A stretch of 64,000 bases of DNA from CAIQPS01 sp963843455 (GTDB lineage: Bacteria; Actinomycetota; Thermoleophilia; RBG-16-64-13): the NCBI GenBank assembly GCA_963843455.1, contig CAWJKE010000015.1:124001-188000 (forward strand), read 5' to 3'. Within the stretch, counting starts at the first letter, position 1, and the number at the start of each line of letters is the position of its first letter. Shown piece after piece: positions 22,863-31,577 of the stretch. The translations under genes were made by a program, and so were the position numbers. The notes under the pieces are model-generated. The model worked only from the letters and a program-made list of their open reading frames with translations. It was not told the DNA's origin and searched no databases.

Positions 22863-25322
22863 CTACCGAGGCAGCTGCGGGTTCACCCTCCCCGCGGGCC
22901 GCGCTACTCCAGGCTTGGTCTGCGGCCGCGCCGGGCCGGGCCGGTCGGGCCCTCCCGCTCCGGGCTTCTGTCGCCCCCGGGCGCCGGGGCTGCCGCCGCT
23001 GTCGTCACCCGTCTGCTTGGCCGCGGCATCCTTCTTGCGCCCCAAGCCCTTGAGCCACTCGAATCCCGGCCACCACCAGTTGGCGCGGCCCAGGTAGGCC
23101 ATGATCGCGGGAAGGAGCGTCAAGCGGATAAGGATGGTGTCGGCGATGATGGCCAGAGCGATCCCGAAACCCATCATCTTCGTCTGGCTGATGTTGGTGA
23201 ACGCCCATGCGCCGGTGACGATGACCACAAGCAGGGCCGCACTGACGATGATGCGCCCGGTCCTGGTAAGACCCGTGATGATGCTGTCCCGATTGTCGTG
23301 GGTGCGGTTCCAGCGCTCGTGGGTGCGGGTGAGCATGAACACGGCGTAGTCCATGGTTATCCCAAAGAGGATGCAGAGAAGCACCACCGGGACTATCGCG
23401 TCTATACCGCCAGTCGACGTGAACCGCAGAATCCTCTCGAAGGTGGTGCCCTGGAAGAGCAGCACCAGCATGCCGTAGCTCATCGCGATGGTGAGCAGAT
23501 TGACCGCGACGGTCAGCACCGGGAGCACCACGCTTCTGAGGAGCACCGCGAACACGATGAGGCTCGTGACCACAACCCAGGCGATCACCCAGGGGAACCA
23601 GGTGCTCAACTCGTGGAAGAAGTCGTAGGTAGTGGCGGATTCCCCGGCCACGCTCAGATGAAAGCCGCCCGGAACCTCCGAACTGGTGAGGGTCTTGACC
23701 AGGTCCTGGGCTTCGGTGGAATTGGGGGCGCCCGTCGGGGTCACTCTGAAGAGGACGGCACCGGGCGCCACCGACGACTTCACCAGTTGCTTGAACTGCT
23801 CCAGTTGTGCGGCGGTGATGGTCTGGCCTCCGCCCAGGTCGATGCCCGCGGCCGGTACCACGAACTTGTCGGGGTCGTTCAGCAGCTTCTGGAACTGCGG
23901 CCAGAATCCGGCCAGAGAGGAGGCGTCACCGCCCATGCCGCCCACCGTGAAGGGACTCAGCACCGAGGCCACGCCGGGCGTGGACGCCAGTTGCTGCCCA
24001 TAGGTGAAGATGGTGGCCGCCTTGAGCATGTCGATGCCGCCTCCGCCGTCCCAGCTCAGCATGACCGACAGCGGAGACAGCGCCGTCCGGTCGTACTGCT
24101 GGTCGAGGATCTGTAAGCCCTGCCGCGACTGCGCTGAGGGCGGCAACGTGGTGGCCCCGCTCATCTGGGTCTTGATGGTGGCGGCCGGCGACGCGAGGAG
24201 CGCGATGAGGACCACGGCCACGATGATCGAGGCCCAGGGCCGTTTCAGAAGCACGTTCGCCCAGCGCCGCCACAGCCGGCCCTCGCGGGCCTCATGCAGC
24301 TTGATGACCGGCAGCCTGTCGACGCGGTGACCGAGCACGCCAAGCAGCGCGGGCAGGAAGGTGACCGACGCGGCCACCGAGAAGAACACCACGAGTGCCC
24401 CGCCGATGCCCAGCGAGCGCAGGCCGGGCGAGGGGAAGAACACCAGACCCACCACGCCCACCATCACCGCTATCCCGCTGAAGAACACGGACCGTCCGGC
24501 GCGGGCGGTAGTCACCCCCACCGCTTCTTTGACTGTGGCCCCCTTGTGCAGCTCCTCGCGGAAGCGAGACACCATGAAGAGGGCGTAGTCGATGGCTACC
24601 GCGAGCCCCAAGAGCGTGGCCGTGTTCATAGAGAAGATGGACATGCTCGTCGCGTGGCCGATCAAGTACATCCCGCCGAGCGTGACGGTCACAGCCAGGC
24701 CCCCTACGACCACGGGGAGAGCCGCCGACACCAGGCTCCCGAAGACGAAGATGAGGGCGATAAGGGCTATGGGAAGTCCGTAGATCTCCACCTTGCGCAG
24801 GTCTCTGAAGGAGAAGTCGGAGAGCTCCTGGCTGACCGCCGGTCCGCCGGTGACGAACGTCTTGAGCTCACTGCCCGCCAGGGCCGAGCGGATGCCCTGC
24901 ATCTCCTTTTGCACCGTCTGGTCGGGCGCGGAGAAGTTGAGGACCGCCACAGACCCCATGCCGTCTTTGGAGACGAGCAGCTTGCTGCCGGTGCTCGCAT
25001 AGGTCTGGATGCTCTCCAGACCCGGGATGCGGGCTGCCGTCAACGCGTCCAGCGCCCGCTGCTCCGCTGCCTTGAACTCCGCGCTCCCGGCCTGCAGCGT
25101 GTCGCTCTGGAAGACCACGAGTAGATTGGTCTCGCCCTGCTTGAACGTGTCCTGGATGAGAGCGGCGGCCTGCTGGGAGGGAGCGTGAGGATTGGCAAAG
25201 CCGGCCGTGAGTACGTCGGCCAGGAGCGGGGTGGCCGCGACGCTCACTCCAAACAAGACGATCCAGAGACCTATGACTATCCAGCGAAACCGGTAAGAGA
25301 AGTTGCCAATGGCGTGGAACAT
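22863..25322 (-). CDS. MMPL-family RND exporter
   Basis: 819 residues from ATG 25322, which has AAGGA upstream; the upstream in-frame ATG would add 10 residues. Two repeats of an extracytoplasmic loop plus a six-helix MMPL bundle: the first with A-I-D-Y-A-L-F-M-V-S-R-F-R-E-E-L, the second with T-M-D-Y-A-V-F-M-L-T-R-T-H-E-R-W, the proton-relay Asp-Tyr pairs of this family. The C-terminal tail is a Gly/Pro/Lys-rich cytoplasmic extension. It exports lipids or hydrophobic compounds. Its start is 4 bases from the TetR-type regulator stop, so the two genes form an operon controlled by that regulator. Confidence 0.92.
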   Translation of the reverse strand: MFHAIGNFSYRFRWIVIGLWIVLFGVSVAATPLLADVLTAGFANPHAPSQQAAALIQDTFKQGETNLLVVFQSDTLQAGSAEFKAAEQRALDALTAARIPGLESIQTYASTGSKLLVSKDGMGSVAVLNFSAPDQTVQKEMQGIRSALAGSELKTFVTGGPAVSQELSDFSFRDLRKVEIYGLPIALIALIFVFGSLVSAALPVVVGGLAVTVTLGGMYLIGHATSMSIFSMNTATLLGLAVAIDYALFMVSRFREELHKGATVKEAVGVTTARAGRSVFFSGIAVMVGVVGLVFFPSPGLRSLGIGGALVVFFSVAASVTFLPALLGVLGHRVDRLPVIKLHEAREGRLWRRWANVLLKRPWASIIVAVVLIALLASPAATIKTQMSGATTLPPSAQSRQGLQILDQQYDRTALSPLSVMLSWDGGGGIDMLKAATIFTYGQQLASTPGVASVLSPFTVGGMGGDASSLAGFWPQFQKLLNDPDKFVVPAAGIDLGGGQTITAAQLEQFKQLVKSSVAPGAVLFRVTPTGAPNSTEAQDLVKTLTSSEVPGGFHLSVAGESATTYDFFHELSTWFPWVIAWVVVTSLIVFAVLLRSVVLPVLTVAVNLLTIAMSYGMLVLLFQGTTFERILRFTSTGGIDAIVPVVLLCILFGITMDYAVFMLTRTHERWNRTHDNRDSIITGLTRTGRIIVSAALLVVIVTGAWAFTNISQTKMMGFGIALAIIADTILIRLTLLPAIMAYLGRANWWWPGFEWLKGLGRKKDAAAKQTGDDSGGSPGARGRQKPGAGGPDRPGPARPQTKPGVARPAGRVNPQLPR

Positions 25323-25326
25323 GAAC

Positions 25327-25980
25327 CTATCCTTGTACGGTGGAGCCCCCACTTGGGGCCGTCAACAGCGCGACGTACGTCTCGAGGACTCGACGGGGAT
25401 CGGCCGATACCTCCGCGGCGACCTCGGTGAGGTCTATCCCCGCGACCGATACCATCCCATGCACGAGGGCCCAAGCGCCGAAGGCCATCTCGGGGGCCGA
25501 GCACAGACCGTCCTGCTTGAAGACCCCTTCCTGGACCCCCTGGCGGAAGGTCTCACCGATGATACGGGCGGCCCCCAATCCGAGCGCCTTACCGCTCGAA
25601 GGCGGCAGATCGAGGGACGTGGACAGCATCATGCAGCGGAGGTCCATGGGGTTGTCGTGGGCGAACTCCATGTAGGCGAGCCCGAGTTCGACCACACGGC
25701 GATCCGGTGGCAGGTCGGCGGGTACCCGGCGCAGATAAGCGTCGAGGCGTTCGAACGATTCCGCGAACAGTGAGGCGACGAGCGAATCCCTGCTGGGGAA
25801 ATACGTATACAGAGCGGCCGGGCTGAAGTCGGCGCGCCGGGCGACCTGACGAAGGCTGAGACCCTCGGGACCCACCTCGAGCAGCAATTCTCTGGCGGCG
25901 GACAAGATCTCGGCACGAGTGGCCAGACGGCGGCGGTCGCGCCTGGTGAGGCGGACTGTCTCTTCCATTCGGACCCCCAT
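25327..25980 (-). CDS. TetR-family transcriptional regulator
   Basis: 217 residues from ATG 25980; an ATG at 25968 behind GGGGG is an alternative and one at 26019 lies inside the operator. The N-terminal helix-turn-helix (T-R-A-E-I-L-S-A-A-R-E-L-L, L-S-L-R-Q-V-A-R-R-A-D-F-S-P-A-A-L-Y-T-Y-F-P-S-R-D-S-L) is canonical, followed by an all-helical ligand domain of the TetR_C WHG type. It is co-directional with the MMPL exporter and 4 bases from it, the usual layout of a drug- or lipid-responsive repressor and its exporter. A 19-bp palindrome lies at 26012-26030. Confidence 0.92.
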   Translation of the reverse strand: MGVRMEETVRLTRRDRRRLATRAEILSAARELLLEVGPEGLSLRQVARRADFSPAALYTYFPSRDSLVASLFAESFERLDAYLRRVPADLPPDRRVVELGLAYMEFAHDNPMDLRCMMLSTSLDLPPSSGKALGLGAARIIGETFRQGVQEGVFKQDGLCSAPEMAFGAWALVHGMVSVAGIDLTEVAAEVSADPRRVLETYVALLTAPSGGSTVQG

Positions 25981-26011
25981 TCGTCGCGATTGCCGTTCCC
26001 GCACGATATTT

Positions 26012-26030
26012 GCGAACATACAATGTTCGC
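26012..26030. promoter_or_regulatory. Palindromic operator for the TetR regulator
   Basis: GCGAACATACAATGTTCGC has perfect 8-bp arms around a 3-base centre, the size and symmetry of TetR-family sites, 31 bases upstream of the chosen start of the regulator gene. It lies between the divergent regulator and membrane-protein genes, so it could control both. Confidence 0.7.
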
Positions 26031-26189
26031 TAGAACGCTGAATGGCATTCCGAACACCGTTCTGGGTCCTATGATACCCGTTTCCGCGAAAAGGTTCCCA
26101 GCCATCACGCCGTCCTTATGCGAACGCCCGCGCGATAGAATCCTTGGAACCGCACACCTCGCGCGGCCCACCCGTGGAAGGAGACAGCC

Positions 26190-26714
26190 ATACCAGCCAA
26201 GTCCAAGAAGCGAGCCGGCAAGGCGACCAAGGGCGCGACGGCCGGCAGGCCGCGGCACGCGACGCCGCAGGGCGCCAAGAAGGCTGCGAAGAACAAGCGG
26301 CCGGGAACGGTCCTGGCCCTCCTGGTTTTGACGGCCGTCCAAGCCGCGGGGGCCATCGCCGGGGGCGTCGGACTGGTTCGCGATCCGATCGAGAACATCG
26401 GTATGCCCCTCAGCATGCTCGAAGGGAGTCCCTTCAAGGACTACCTGATCCCCGGCCTTATCCTGCTCATCGTGGTGGGACTGTTCTCGCTCTTCGTCTT
26501 CGCGGGACTCCTCAGGCGGTGGAGACCGGCGTGGTGGCTGGCGCTCGCCTCCGGCGGCGGACTGATCATCTGGATCATCACCGAGGTGGTTATGTTGGGG
26601 TACTTGCCGGGAACGGGCATAGGGATGCAGATCGGCATGGCGATACTCGGGCTGGCCATAGTCACGCTGACCCTGCTTGCTCCGACCCGGCGCTATTTCA
26701 GGATCGGCCGCTAG
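26190..26714 (+). CDS. Small membrane protein with basic N terminus, apparent ATA start
   Basis: 174 residues if read from 26190. There is no ATG, GTG or TTG upstream of the first helix, but AAGGAG at 26178-26183 stands six bases before ATA at 26190, and the frame from there reads P-A-K-S-K-K-R-A-G-K-A-T-K-G, a plausible basic N terminus. Four transmembrane helices follow (after K-N-K-R-P-G-T-V). A TTG at 26328 would cut off the first helix. ATA may be a rare start, or ATG with one base changed. Unknown family; the gene sits between the TetR operator and the ABC transporter genes. Confidence 0.55.
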   Translation: MPAKSKKRAGKATKGATAGRPRHATPQGAKKAAKNKRPGTVLALLVLTAVQAAGAIAGGVGLVRDPIENIGMPLSMLEGSPFKDYLIPGLILLIVVGLFSLFVFAGLLRRWRPAWWLALASGGGLIIWIITEVVMLGYLPGTGIGMQIGMAILGLAIVTLTLLAPTRRYFRIGR

Positions 26715-26758
26715 TGGTGCACGCAGTACAATGTGTAAAAAGAGTCAAAGGAGTCCTT

Positions 26759-26791
26759 GTGAGCACCCAAGTGGGGATACATAGGCTATGA
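26759..26791 (+). CDS. Possible 10-codon leader peptide before the ABC transporter
   Basis: AAAGGAG at 26747-26753 sits six bases before GTG 26759, opening a 10-codon frame (M-S-T-Q-V-G-I-H-R-L) whose TGA overlaps the ATG of the ABC ATPase gene (ATGA at 26788). The ATPase start itself has no comparable ribosome site, so translation may be coupled through this leader. A TACAAT at 26727-26732 would be a good -10 element for a transcript starting just before it. Confidence 0.45.
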   Translation: MSTQVGIHRL

Positions 26792-27777
26792 CCGCAGAGA
26801 AGTTCGATCCGGCGGAGGATGGGCGTCTGGAGGTTTGCGAAGGCCGCCCGGTCGTGCTGTCCACGCGAGGACTGACCAAGGACTTCAAGAAGTTGCGGGC
26901 CGTGAACAACCTGGATATCTCCGTGTGCAGAGGCGACGTCTTCGGTTTCCTGGGCCCCAACGGCAGCGGAAAGACGACCACCATCCGCCTCATATTCGGC
27001 CTGATCTACCCCACGAGCGGGTACGCGCAGGTGCTGGACCACAAGGTGCCCGAAGACCGGCTGGGCGCCCTTCGCCACCTGGGTGGTTTCGTCGACGATC
27101 CCATGTTCTACGGCAACATGAGCGCCCGCCGCAACCTGCGCATGCTCGGCAAGATGAACGGTGAGGTCAGCGAGGAACGTATTTCTGAAGTGCTCGAGAT
27201 GGTGGGGTTGTCGGAACGGGCCGACTCCAAGGCGGGCAGCTTCTCCCACGGGATGCGGCAGCGTCTCGGGATCGCCCTGGCGCTGATGCACAAGCCCGAC
27301 GTCATCGTCCTCGACGAGCCGACGAGCGGTCTGGACCCGCAGGGCATGAAGGACGTCCGAGAGCTTATCCGCCAACTCGGGTCTGAAGGCGTGACGGTGT
27401 TCCTCTCGTCCCACCTCCTTCACGAGGTGGAACTCGTATGCAACCGCGCGGTCATCCTGAGCAAGGGCCGGGTCATTGTCCAGGGACCGGTCTCCGACCT
27501 GCATCCGGCCAGTCACGCCGTGAAGGTCCTTACCGGCAATCAGGGGCGGGCTCTGGAGATCATCCGGGCGCTGGCGCCTCCCGGAGGGGTCCGCGAGGAT
27601 GAGGGCTACATCGTGGTGGATTCCGGCGACGGCTTCGTTGCCGAGATGGTGCGGCGGCTGGTCGCCGCCGACGTGGACGTACTGGCGGTGGTCCCGGCGT
27701 TCGAGCAGGGCCTGGAGGACATGTTCCTCGAGCTGACGTCGGGAGCCGAAAGCGCTCCGCAAGGAGGGGCGCGATGA
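26788..27777 (+). CDS. ABC-2 transporter ATPase (drug/lipid exporter type)
   Basis: 329 residues. Walker A GPNGSGKT at 56-63, signature F-S-H-G-M-R-Q-R, Walker B I-V-L-D-E-P-T-S-G-L-D-P and switch His in S-S-H-L-L-H-E. The CcmA/DrrA-like arrangement with a C-terminal regulatory segment after residue 240 (V-K-V-L-T-G-N-Q) marks it as the ATPase of an ABC-2 type exporter. It overlaps the permease start by ATGA. Its own start is coupled to a possible leader peptide. Confidence 0.93.
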   Translation: MTAEKFDPAEDGRLEVCEGRPVVLSTRGLTKDFKKLRAVNNLDISVCRGDVFGFLGPNGSGKTTTIRLIFGLIYPTSGYAQVLDHKVPEDRLGALRHLGGFVDDPMFYGNMSARRNLRMLGKMNGEVSEERISEVLEMVGLSERADSKAGSFSHGMRQRLGIALALMHKPDVIVLDEPTSGLDPQGMKDVRELIRQLGSEGVTVFLSSHLLHEVELVCNRAVILSKGRVIVQGPVSDLHPASHAVKVLTGNQGRALEIIRALAPPGGVREDEGYIVVDSGDGFVAEMVRRLVAADVDVLAVVPAFEQGLEDMFLELTSGAESAPQGGAR

Positions 27778-28604
27778 GCAGCATCCGGCGCGAGTTCGTC
27801 AAGATGCTCTTCCAGAAGCGGACCTACATCGGGTGGACAGGTCTGTTCATCATCCCGTTCCTGATCATGCTGGCCTTCCGCTTCTCCGATGGGGGGCCTG
27901 GAGGAGGCGGAGGGGGCGGGGCGCCCGACGTGGGGGAGCTAATATTCAGCCAGATCCGTAGCAACGGCCTGTACCTGATCGTGGCCGCCCTCATGGCCAT
28001 GGCGACCTTCTTCCTACCTCTCCTCGCCTCCATGTCCGGCAGCTACACGATCGCCGGCGAGGCCGAGAACGGGACGCTGCGCACCATGCTCATGCAGCCC
28101 ACCAGGCGTGGGTCGTTCCTGATGTCGAAATGGTTCGTGGCCAACCTGTATGTGGCGATATGTCTGCTCGTCCTCGGCGTCGCGGCCCTCGTCGCCGGGG
28201 GATCGGTCTTCGGACTGGATCCGGTCACGCTGTTCTCAGGCCAGCAGGTCGGTGTGTGGCACGCGCTGGGTCTCGCGGTCGCGTCGTATGCCTTCGTGCT
28301 CGTCGGCATGATGTGCGTCGTGTCGCTCGCCGTCTTGTTCTCCACGCTCACGAACTCCAGCCTGACAGCGGTGGCGAGCGCCCTGGTCCTGGTGATCATC
28401 ATGGAGGCTTTGCAGGCCTTCTCGGTCTTCGACTTCCTGCAGCCCTACCTGTTCACAAGCAAGTTCAGCGAATGGACCAACTTCCTCAGCTCACCGGTCG
28501 AGTGGACGCCGGTGATCAAGGCACTCATCAACTTTGCGGTGTGGATCGTAGGGACCACCGGCCTCGCATACTGGAGATTCAGGCGCAAAGACATCCTGTC
28601 GTAG
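27774..28604 (+). CDS. ABC-2 type transporter permease
   Basis: 276 residues with six transmembrane helices and a Gly-rich extracytoplasmic segment (G-G-P-G-G-G-G-G-G-G) after helix 1. The pattern I-A-G-E-A-E-N-G-T-L-R-T-M-L-M-Q-P is the conserved cytoplasmic loop of ABC-2 permeases. Forms the membrane part of the exporter with the ATPase encoded immediately upstream. The substrate is unknown. An inverted-repeat element starts two bases after the stop. Confidence 0.9.
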   Translation: MSSIRREFVKMLFQKRTYIGWTGLFIIPFLIMLAFRFSDGGPGGGGGGGAPDVGELIFSQIRSNGLYLIVAALMAMATFFLPLLASMSGSYTIAGEAENGTLRTMLMQPTRRGSFLMSKWFVANLYVAICLLVLGVAALVAGGSVFGLDPVTLFSGQQVGVWHALGLAVASYAFVLVGMMCVVSLAVLFSTLTNSSLTAVASALVLVIIMEALQAFSVFDFLQPYLFTSKFSEWTNFLSSPVEWTPVIKALINFAVWIVGTTGLAYWRFRRKDILS

Positions 28605-28605
28605 C

Positions 28606-28764
28606 AGGCTGCTGAGGAATGACGCTTCGCCGCAAGAGTGTGCCGGGCACGCGCAAGGCCAGGACGCAAGGAGTGTTCGTAGCACCGCTACGAGCGCGAC
28701 TGAGGACAACGCATGGCGCCGCCCGGCGCGGTCCTGCAGCCGAAGTTTCGTTCCTCAGCAGCCT
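28606..28764. repeat. 159-bp element with 14-bp terminal inverted repeats
   Basis: AGGCTGCTGAGGAA (28606-28619) is the exact complement of TTCCTCAGCAGCCT (28751-28764); partial matching extends inward about 10 bases to CTTCG. The interior is rich in further hairpins, for example CGTAGC-ACC-GCTACG near 28678-28692. It encodes no convincing protein. It looks like a MITE-like or structured intergenic repeat lying between the ABC permease stop and the MFS start, and could also end transcription. Confidence 0.6.
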
Positions 28765-28776
28765 CCCGCGCACCGA

Positions 28777-30219
28777 GTGAACTTCTTCAGGACCGAGGCA
28801 GCGGGTACTGTCAAGCCGGGGCACGTCCTCCTGGTCATGTCGATGACCAACTGGATGGCCGCGTTCCTGACCTCCTCCGTCAACATCGCGCTGCCGTACC
28901 TCCAGGAGGAGTTCCACCTCGGCCCGGTAGCCCTCGGATGGATCCCGCTCTGCTACATCCTGGCGGCTGCTGTCGTCTTGATGCCTTTCGGCCGGATCGC
29001 CGACACTGCCGGCCGCCGGCTGATCTTCGTCGCGGGCCTGTCGATCATGTTCGTCGGGACCGCCGCCGCCATCTTCGTCGACTCGTATGTGCTGCTTATC
29101 GTCTTCCGCGTCATGCAGGGGGTGGGAAGCGGCATGGTCTTCGCCAGTTCGACCGCGGCGGTGACCGTCGCGTACCCCCGCGCGCGGCGCGGCTTCGCGA
29201 TGGGGGTAATGGCCATGGCGGCCTACGCCGGCCAAGCCATGGGCCCGCCCATCGGCGGCGTCATCGTCGACCACATCGGATGGCGCGGCCTCTTCGTGGT
29301 CGGCGCCTGCTACGGGGCCGTCAACCTCTTCCTCGATGCCTGGCTGCTACGGCGGGCGGAGTGGAAGGAGTCGCGTTCGGCCCGTTTCGACTGGCAAGGA
29401 TCTGTCGTCTACGGCCTGGCGCTCTCGGCCTTCCTGCTGGGAACTGCATGGCTCCCGCTGGTCCGGGGTGTCGTGCTCGCCCTTGTCGGTATCGTCGGCC
29501 TGGCGGGCTTCGCATGGTGGGAATCCCGGGCCGAATCCCCCGTGTTCGATGTCAAGCTGTTTCGTCACAACCGGCTCTACGCCCTCTCCAACTTGACGGC
29601 TCTCATCAGCTATGCGTCCGCCTGGGCTATGACGTTCCTCATGAGTCTCTATCTGCAGTACATCCGGGGCCTCGATCCCCAGACCGCCGGACTGCTACTC
29701 ATCACCGGCGTCGCCCTGCAGACCGCCGTGTCGCCGTTCGGAGGCCGGCTGGCCGACCGGGTGCAGCCGCGATGGGTCGTTTCCGGCGGCATGGGACTGA
29801 GCGCGCTCGGTCTCGCGAGCTTCACCATGCTGGGCTTCGCTACGCCGTATTGGCAGATCCTGTTCGCCCTCTGCGTGCTCGGCCTCGGCTACGCGTTCTT
29901 TTCGGGCCCCAACCAATCGGCCATCATGAGCAGCGTGGAGCGCAAGAACGTAGGGGTGGCATCGGCGGGCGTCGGCACCATGCGCGTAGTGGGCCAAGCC
30001 TTGAGCATCGCCCTGGCTACGCTCGTGGTGGCCGTGATCGTCGGCCGCCAGGAGTTCACTTCTGCGGACTACCCGAACCTGCTCACAGCCATCCGCGTGA
30101 CCTTCGCGATCATGGCGATGCTGGCCGCGCTGAGTGTCGTGGCCTCTCTGGCACGCGGCGATGTGCCGGCCGGCCAGCGCCCGGCAGAGCCTGCACCGCT
30201 TCCGGACACCTCCCCGTAG
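28777..30219 (+). CDS. MFS exporter, DHA2 (14-helix) type
   Basis: 480 residues from a GTG at 28777, 12 bases after the inverted-repeat element. About 14 transmembrane helices; motif A-like G-R-I-A-D-T-A-G-R-R after helix 2 and the helix 5 region M-A-M-A-A-Y-A-G-Q-A-M-G-P-P-I-G-G identify the drug:H+ antiporter-2 group (EmrB/QacA-like). It probably expels amphipathic or toxic compounds by proton antiport. No local regulator; convergent with the alcohol dehydrogenase gene. Confidence 0.9.
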   Translation: MNFFRTEAAGTVKPGHVLLVMSMTNWMAAFLTSSVNIALPYLQEEFHLGPVALGWIPLCYILAAAVVLMPFGRIADTAGRRLIFVAGLSIMFVGTAAAIFVDSYVLLIVFRVMQGVGSGMVFASSTAAVTVAYPRARRGFAMGVMAMAAYAGQAMGPPIGGVIVDHIGWRGLFVVGACYGAVNLFLDAWLLRRAEWKESRSARFDWQGSVVYGLALSAFLLGTAWLPLVRGVVLALVGIVGLAGFAWWESRAESPVFDVKLFRHNRLYALSNLTALISYASAWAMTFLMSLYLQYIRGLDPQTAGLLLITGVALQTAVSPFGGRLADRVQPRWVVSGGMGLSALGLASFTMLGFATPYWQILFALCVLGLGYAFFSGPNQSAIMSSVERKNVGVASAGVGTMRVVGQALSIALATLVVAVIVGRQEFTSADYPNLLTAIRVTFAIMAMLAALSVVASLARGDVPAGQRPAEPAPLPDTSP

Positions 30220-30285
30220 CCGCGCCGGCGGCGGCGCGGGCCTGTCCGGCGCACCCGCAACCGGCGCGCGGGCGCCGCGGCGCCG

Positions 30286-31563
30286 CTACCAGATGGTCAT
30301 CGAGTCCAGGAACAGCTGCCGGAAGTCTTCGGCACTCGCCGGCCGCGGCGACAGTTTGGTCACCCGATGTTGCGGCAGGACCCCTTCGACTAGAGCCGGC
30401 ACGTCCTCGGGAGTGAAACCGACGGCGCGCAGCCCGTTGGGCATGCCCACCTTCTTCATGATCTCGATGACGGCTTGGGCGAGTAGTTCCCCCGCGTCTT
30501 CCGGGCCCGCCCCCTGCGTGTCGGCACCGATGAGCGCTGCTGCCTGCAGGCAGGCGCCCGGGTTGGCCGGGGCCATGAAGCGGAAGGCGGCCGGCGCACC
30601 CAGGATCACCGCCATCCCGTGCGGGATCAAGGCGTGATCGCTCAGATAGCCCTCAGGCCGGTATTCGCGAACGAGGCCCGATATCGGGTACGACATGCCA
30701 TGCGGGAGCGTGACCCCCGCCGACCCGAAGCCCACCCCGGCCATGGTGGACGCAAGGATCATGTTGGTGCGGGCCTCGATGTCGTCCGGGTCCTCCATGG
30801 CCCGGAGCACGTACTTGGAGCCGATCTCGGCAGCCTTGGCCGCCCATACGCCGCTGATGGGGTTGGCTCCCTGATACGCGGGCCGCACGCGCGGGCTCTC
30901 CGGGGCCTCGCGCTGCTCGAAGGGGAGTGCGGTCAGCGACTCGAGGGCGTGGGAGAAGACGTCGAGGGCCGTGCAGGCGACGGCCATCCGGGGAAGGGTG
31001 CGGGTGTTGTCGGGATCGACGATGCCCAGCCGGGGGCGAAGAGCCCGGTGGGATATGCCGGTCTTGGCGTGCATCTCGGAGAGGTCGAAGATGGCCACGG
31101 CTGTCGTCTCGCTGCCGGTGCCGGCTGTGGTCGGAATGGCCACCAGAGGTTTGAGCGGCCCCGGCACGGGCGTCGCCCTGCCGATGGGTGCGTTTACGTA
31201 CTCAAGGAAATCGGCCGGATAGGTGGAGTAGAGGTCGGCCACTTTCGCCGTGTCGATGGTGGAGCCTCCGCCTATCGCCACGTAACCGTCGAACCTGCCG
31301 GCCGTCGCAAAGGTAATGGCCTCCTTGAGAGAGGTGTCGGTCGGCTCCACGCGCACCTGATCGTAGACCGCGGTGTCGATCCCTTCGCTCCTTAGAGACT
31401 GAAGAGCGATGGACACTGCCTCGCTTCCGGTGAGGTGCGGATCGACGACGACCATGACCCGGCGGGCGCCGAGTTCCTTCATGTCGTAGCCCACCTCCCG
31501 GGTGGCACCCTGTCCGAACTTGATGCTCGCGGCCTCGATCGTGAACACGGTCTCAAAGCTCAA
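30286..31563 (-). CDS. Iron-type alcohol dehydrogenase, hydroxyacid-oxoacid transhydrogenase-like
   Basis: 425 residues. N-terminal Rossmann-like part with V-V-V-D-P-H-L and the A-I-G-G-G-S-T-I-D-T-A-K cofactor loop; iron ligands in A-L-D-V-F-S-H-A-L-E-S, L-P-H-G-M-S-Y-P and D-H-A-L-I-P-H-G-M. Length and the P-T-T-A-G-T-G-S-E-T-T and M-S-Y-P-I-S-G segments fit the ADHFE1/HOT branch, which oxidises 4-hydroxybutyrate to succinic semialdehyde with 2-oxoglutarate as acceptor. Whether that reaction applies here is inference. The radical SAM gene lies 14 bases upstream on the same strand, so the two are probably co-transcribed. Confidence 0.9.
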   Translation of the reverse strand: MSFETVFTIEAASIKFGQGATREVGYDMKELGARRVMVVVDPHLTGSEAVSIALQSLRSEGIDTAVYDQVRVEPTDTSLKEAITFATAGRFDGYVAIGGGSTIDTAKVADLYSTYPADFLEYVNAPIGRATPVPGPLKPLVAIPTTAGTGSETTAVAIFDLSEMHAKTGISHRALRPRLGIVDPDNTRTLPRMAVACTALDVFSHALESLTALPFEQREAPESPRVRPAYQGANPISGVWAAKAAEIGSKYVLRAMEDPDDIEARTNMILASTMAGVGFGSAGVTLPHGMSYPISGLVREYRPEGYLSDHALIPHGMAVILGAPAAFRFMAPANPGACLQAAALIGADTQGAGPEDAGELLAQAVIEIMKKVGMPNGLRAVGFTPEDVPALVEGVLPQHRVTKLSPRPASAEDFRQLFLDSMTIW

Positions 31564-31577
31564 CGGAACCTCCGTTT

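Noticed and set aside
23298..24116. Long plus-strand frames opposite the MMPL gene
   Set aside because: No domain, no ribosome site; the opposite strand encodes an intact exporter.
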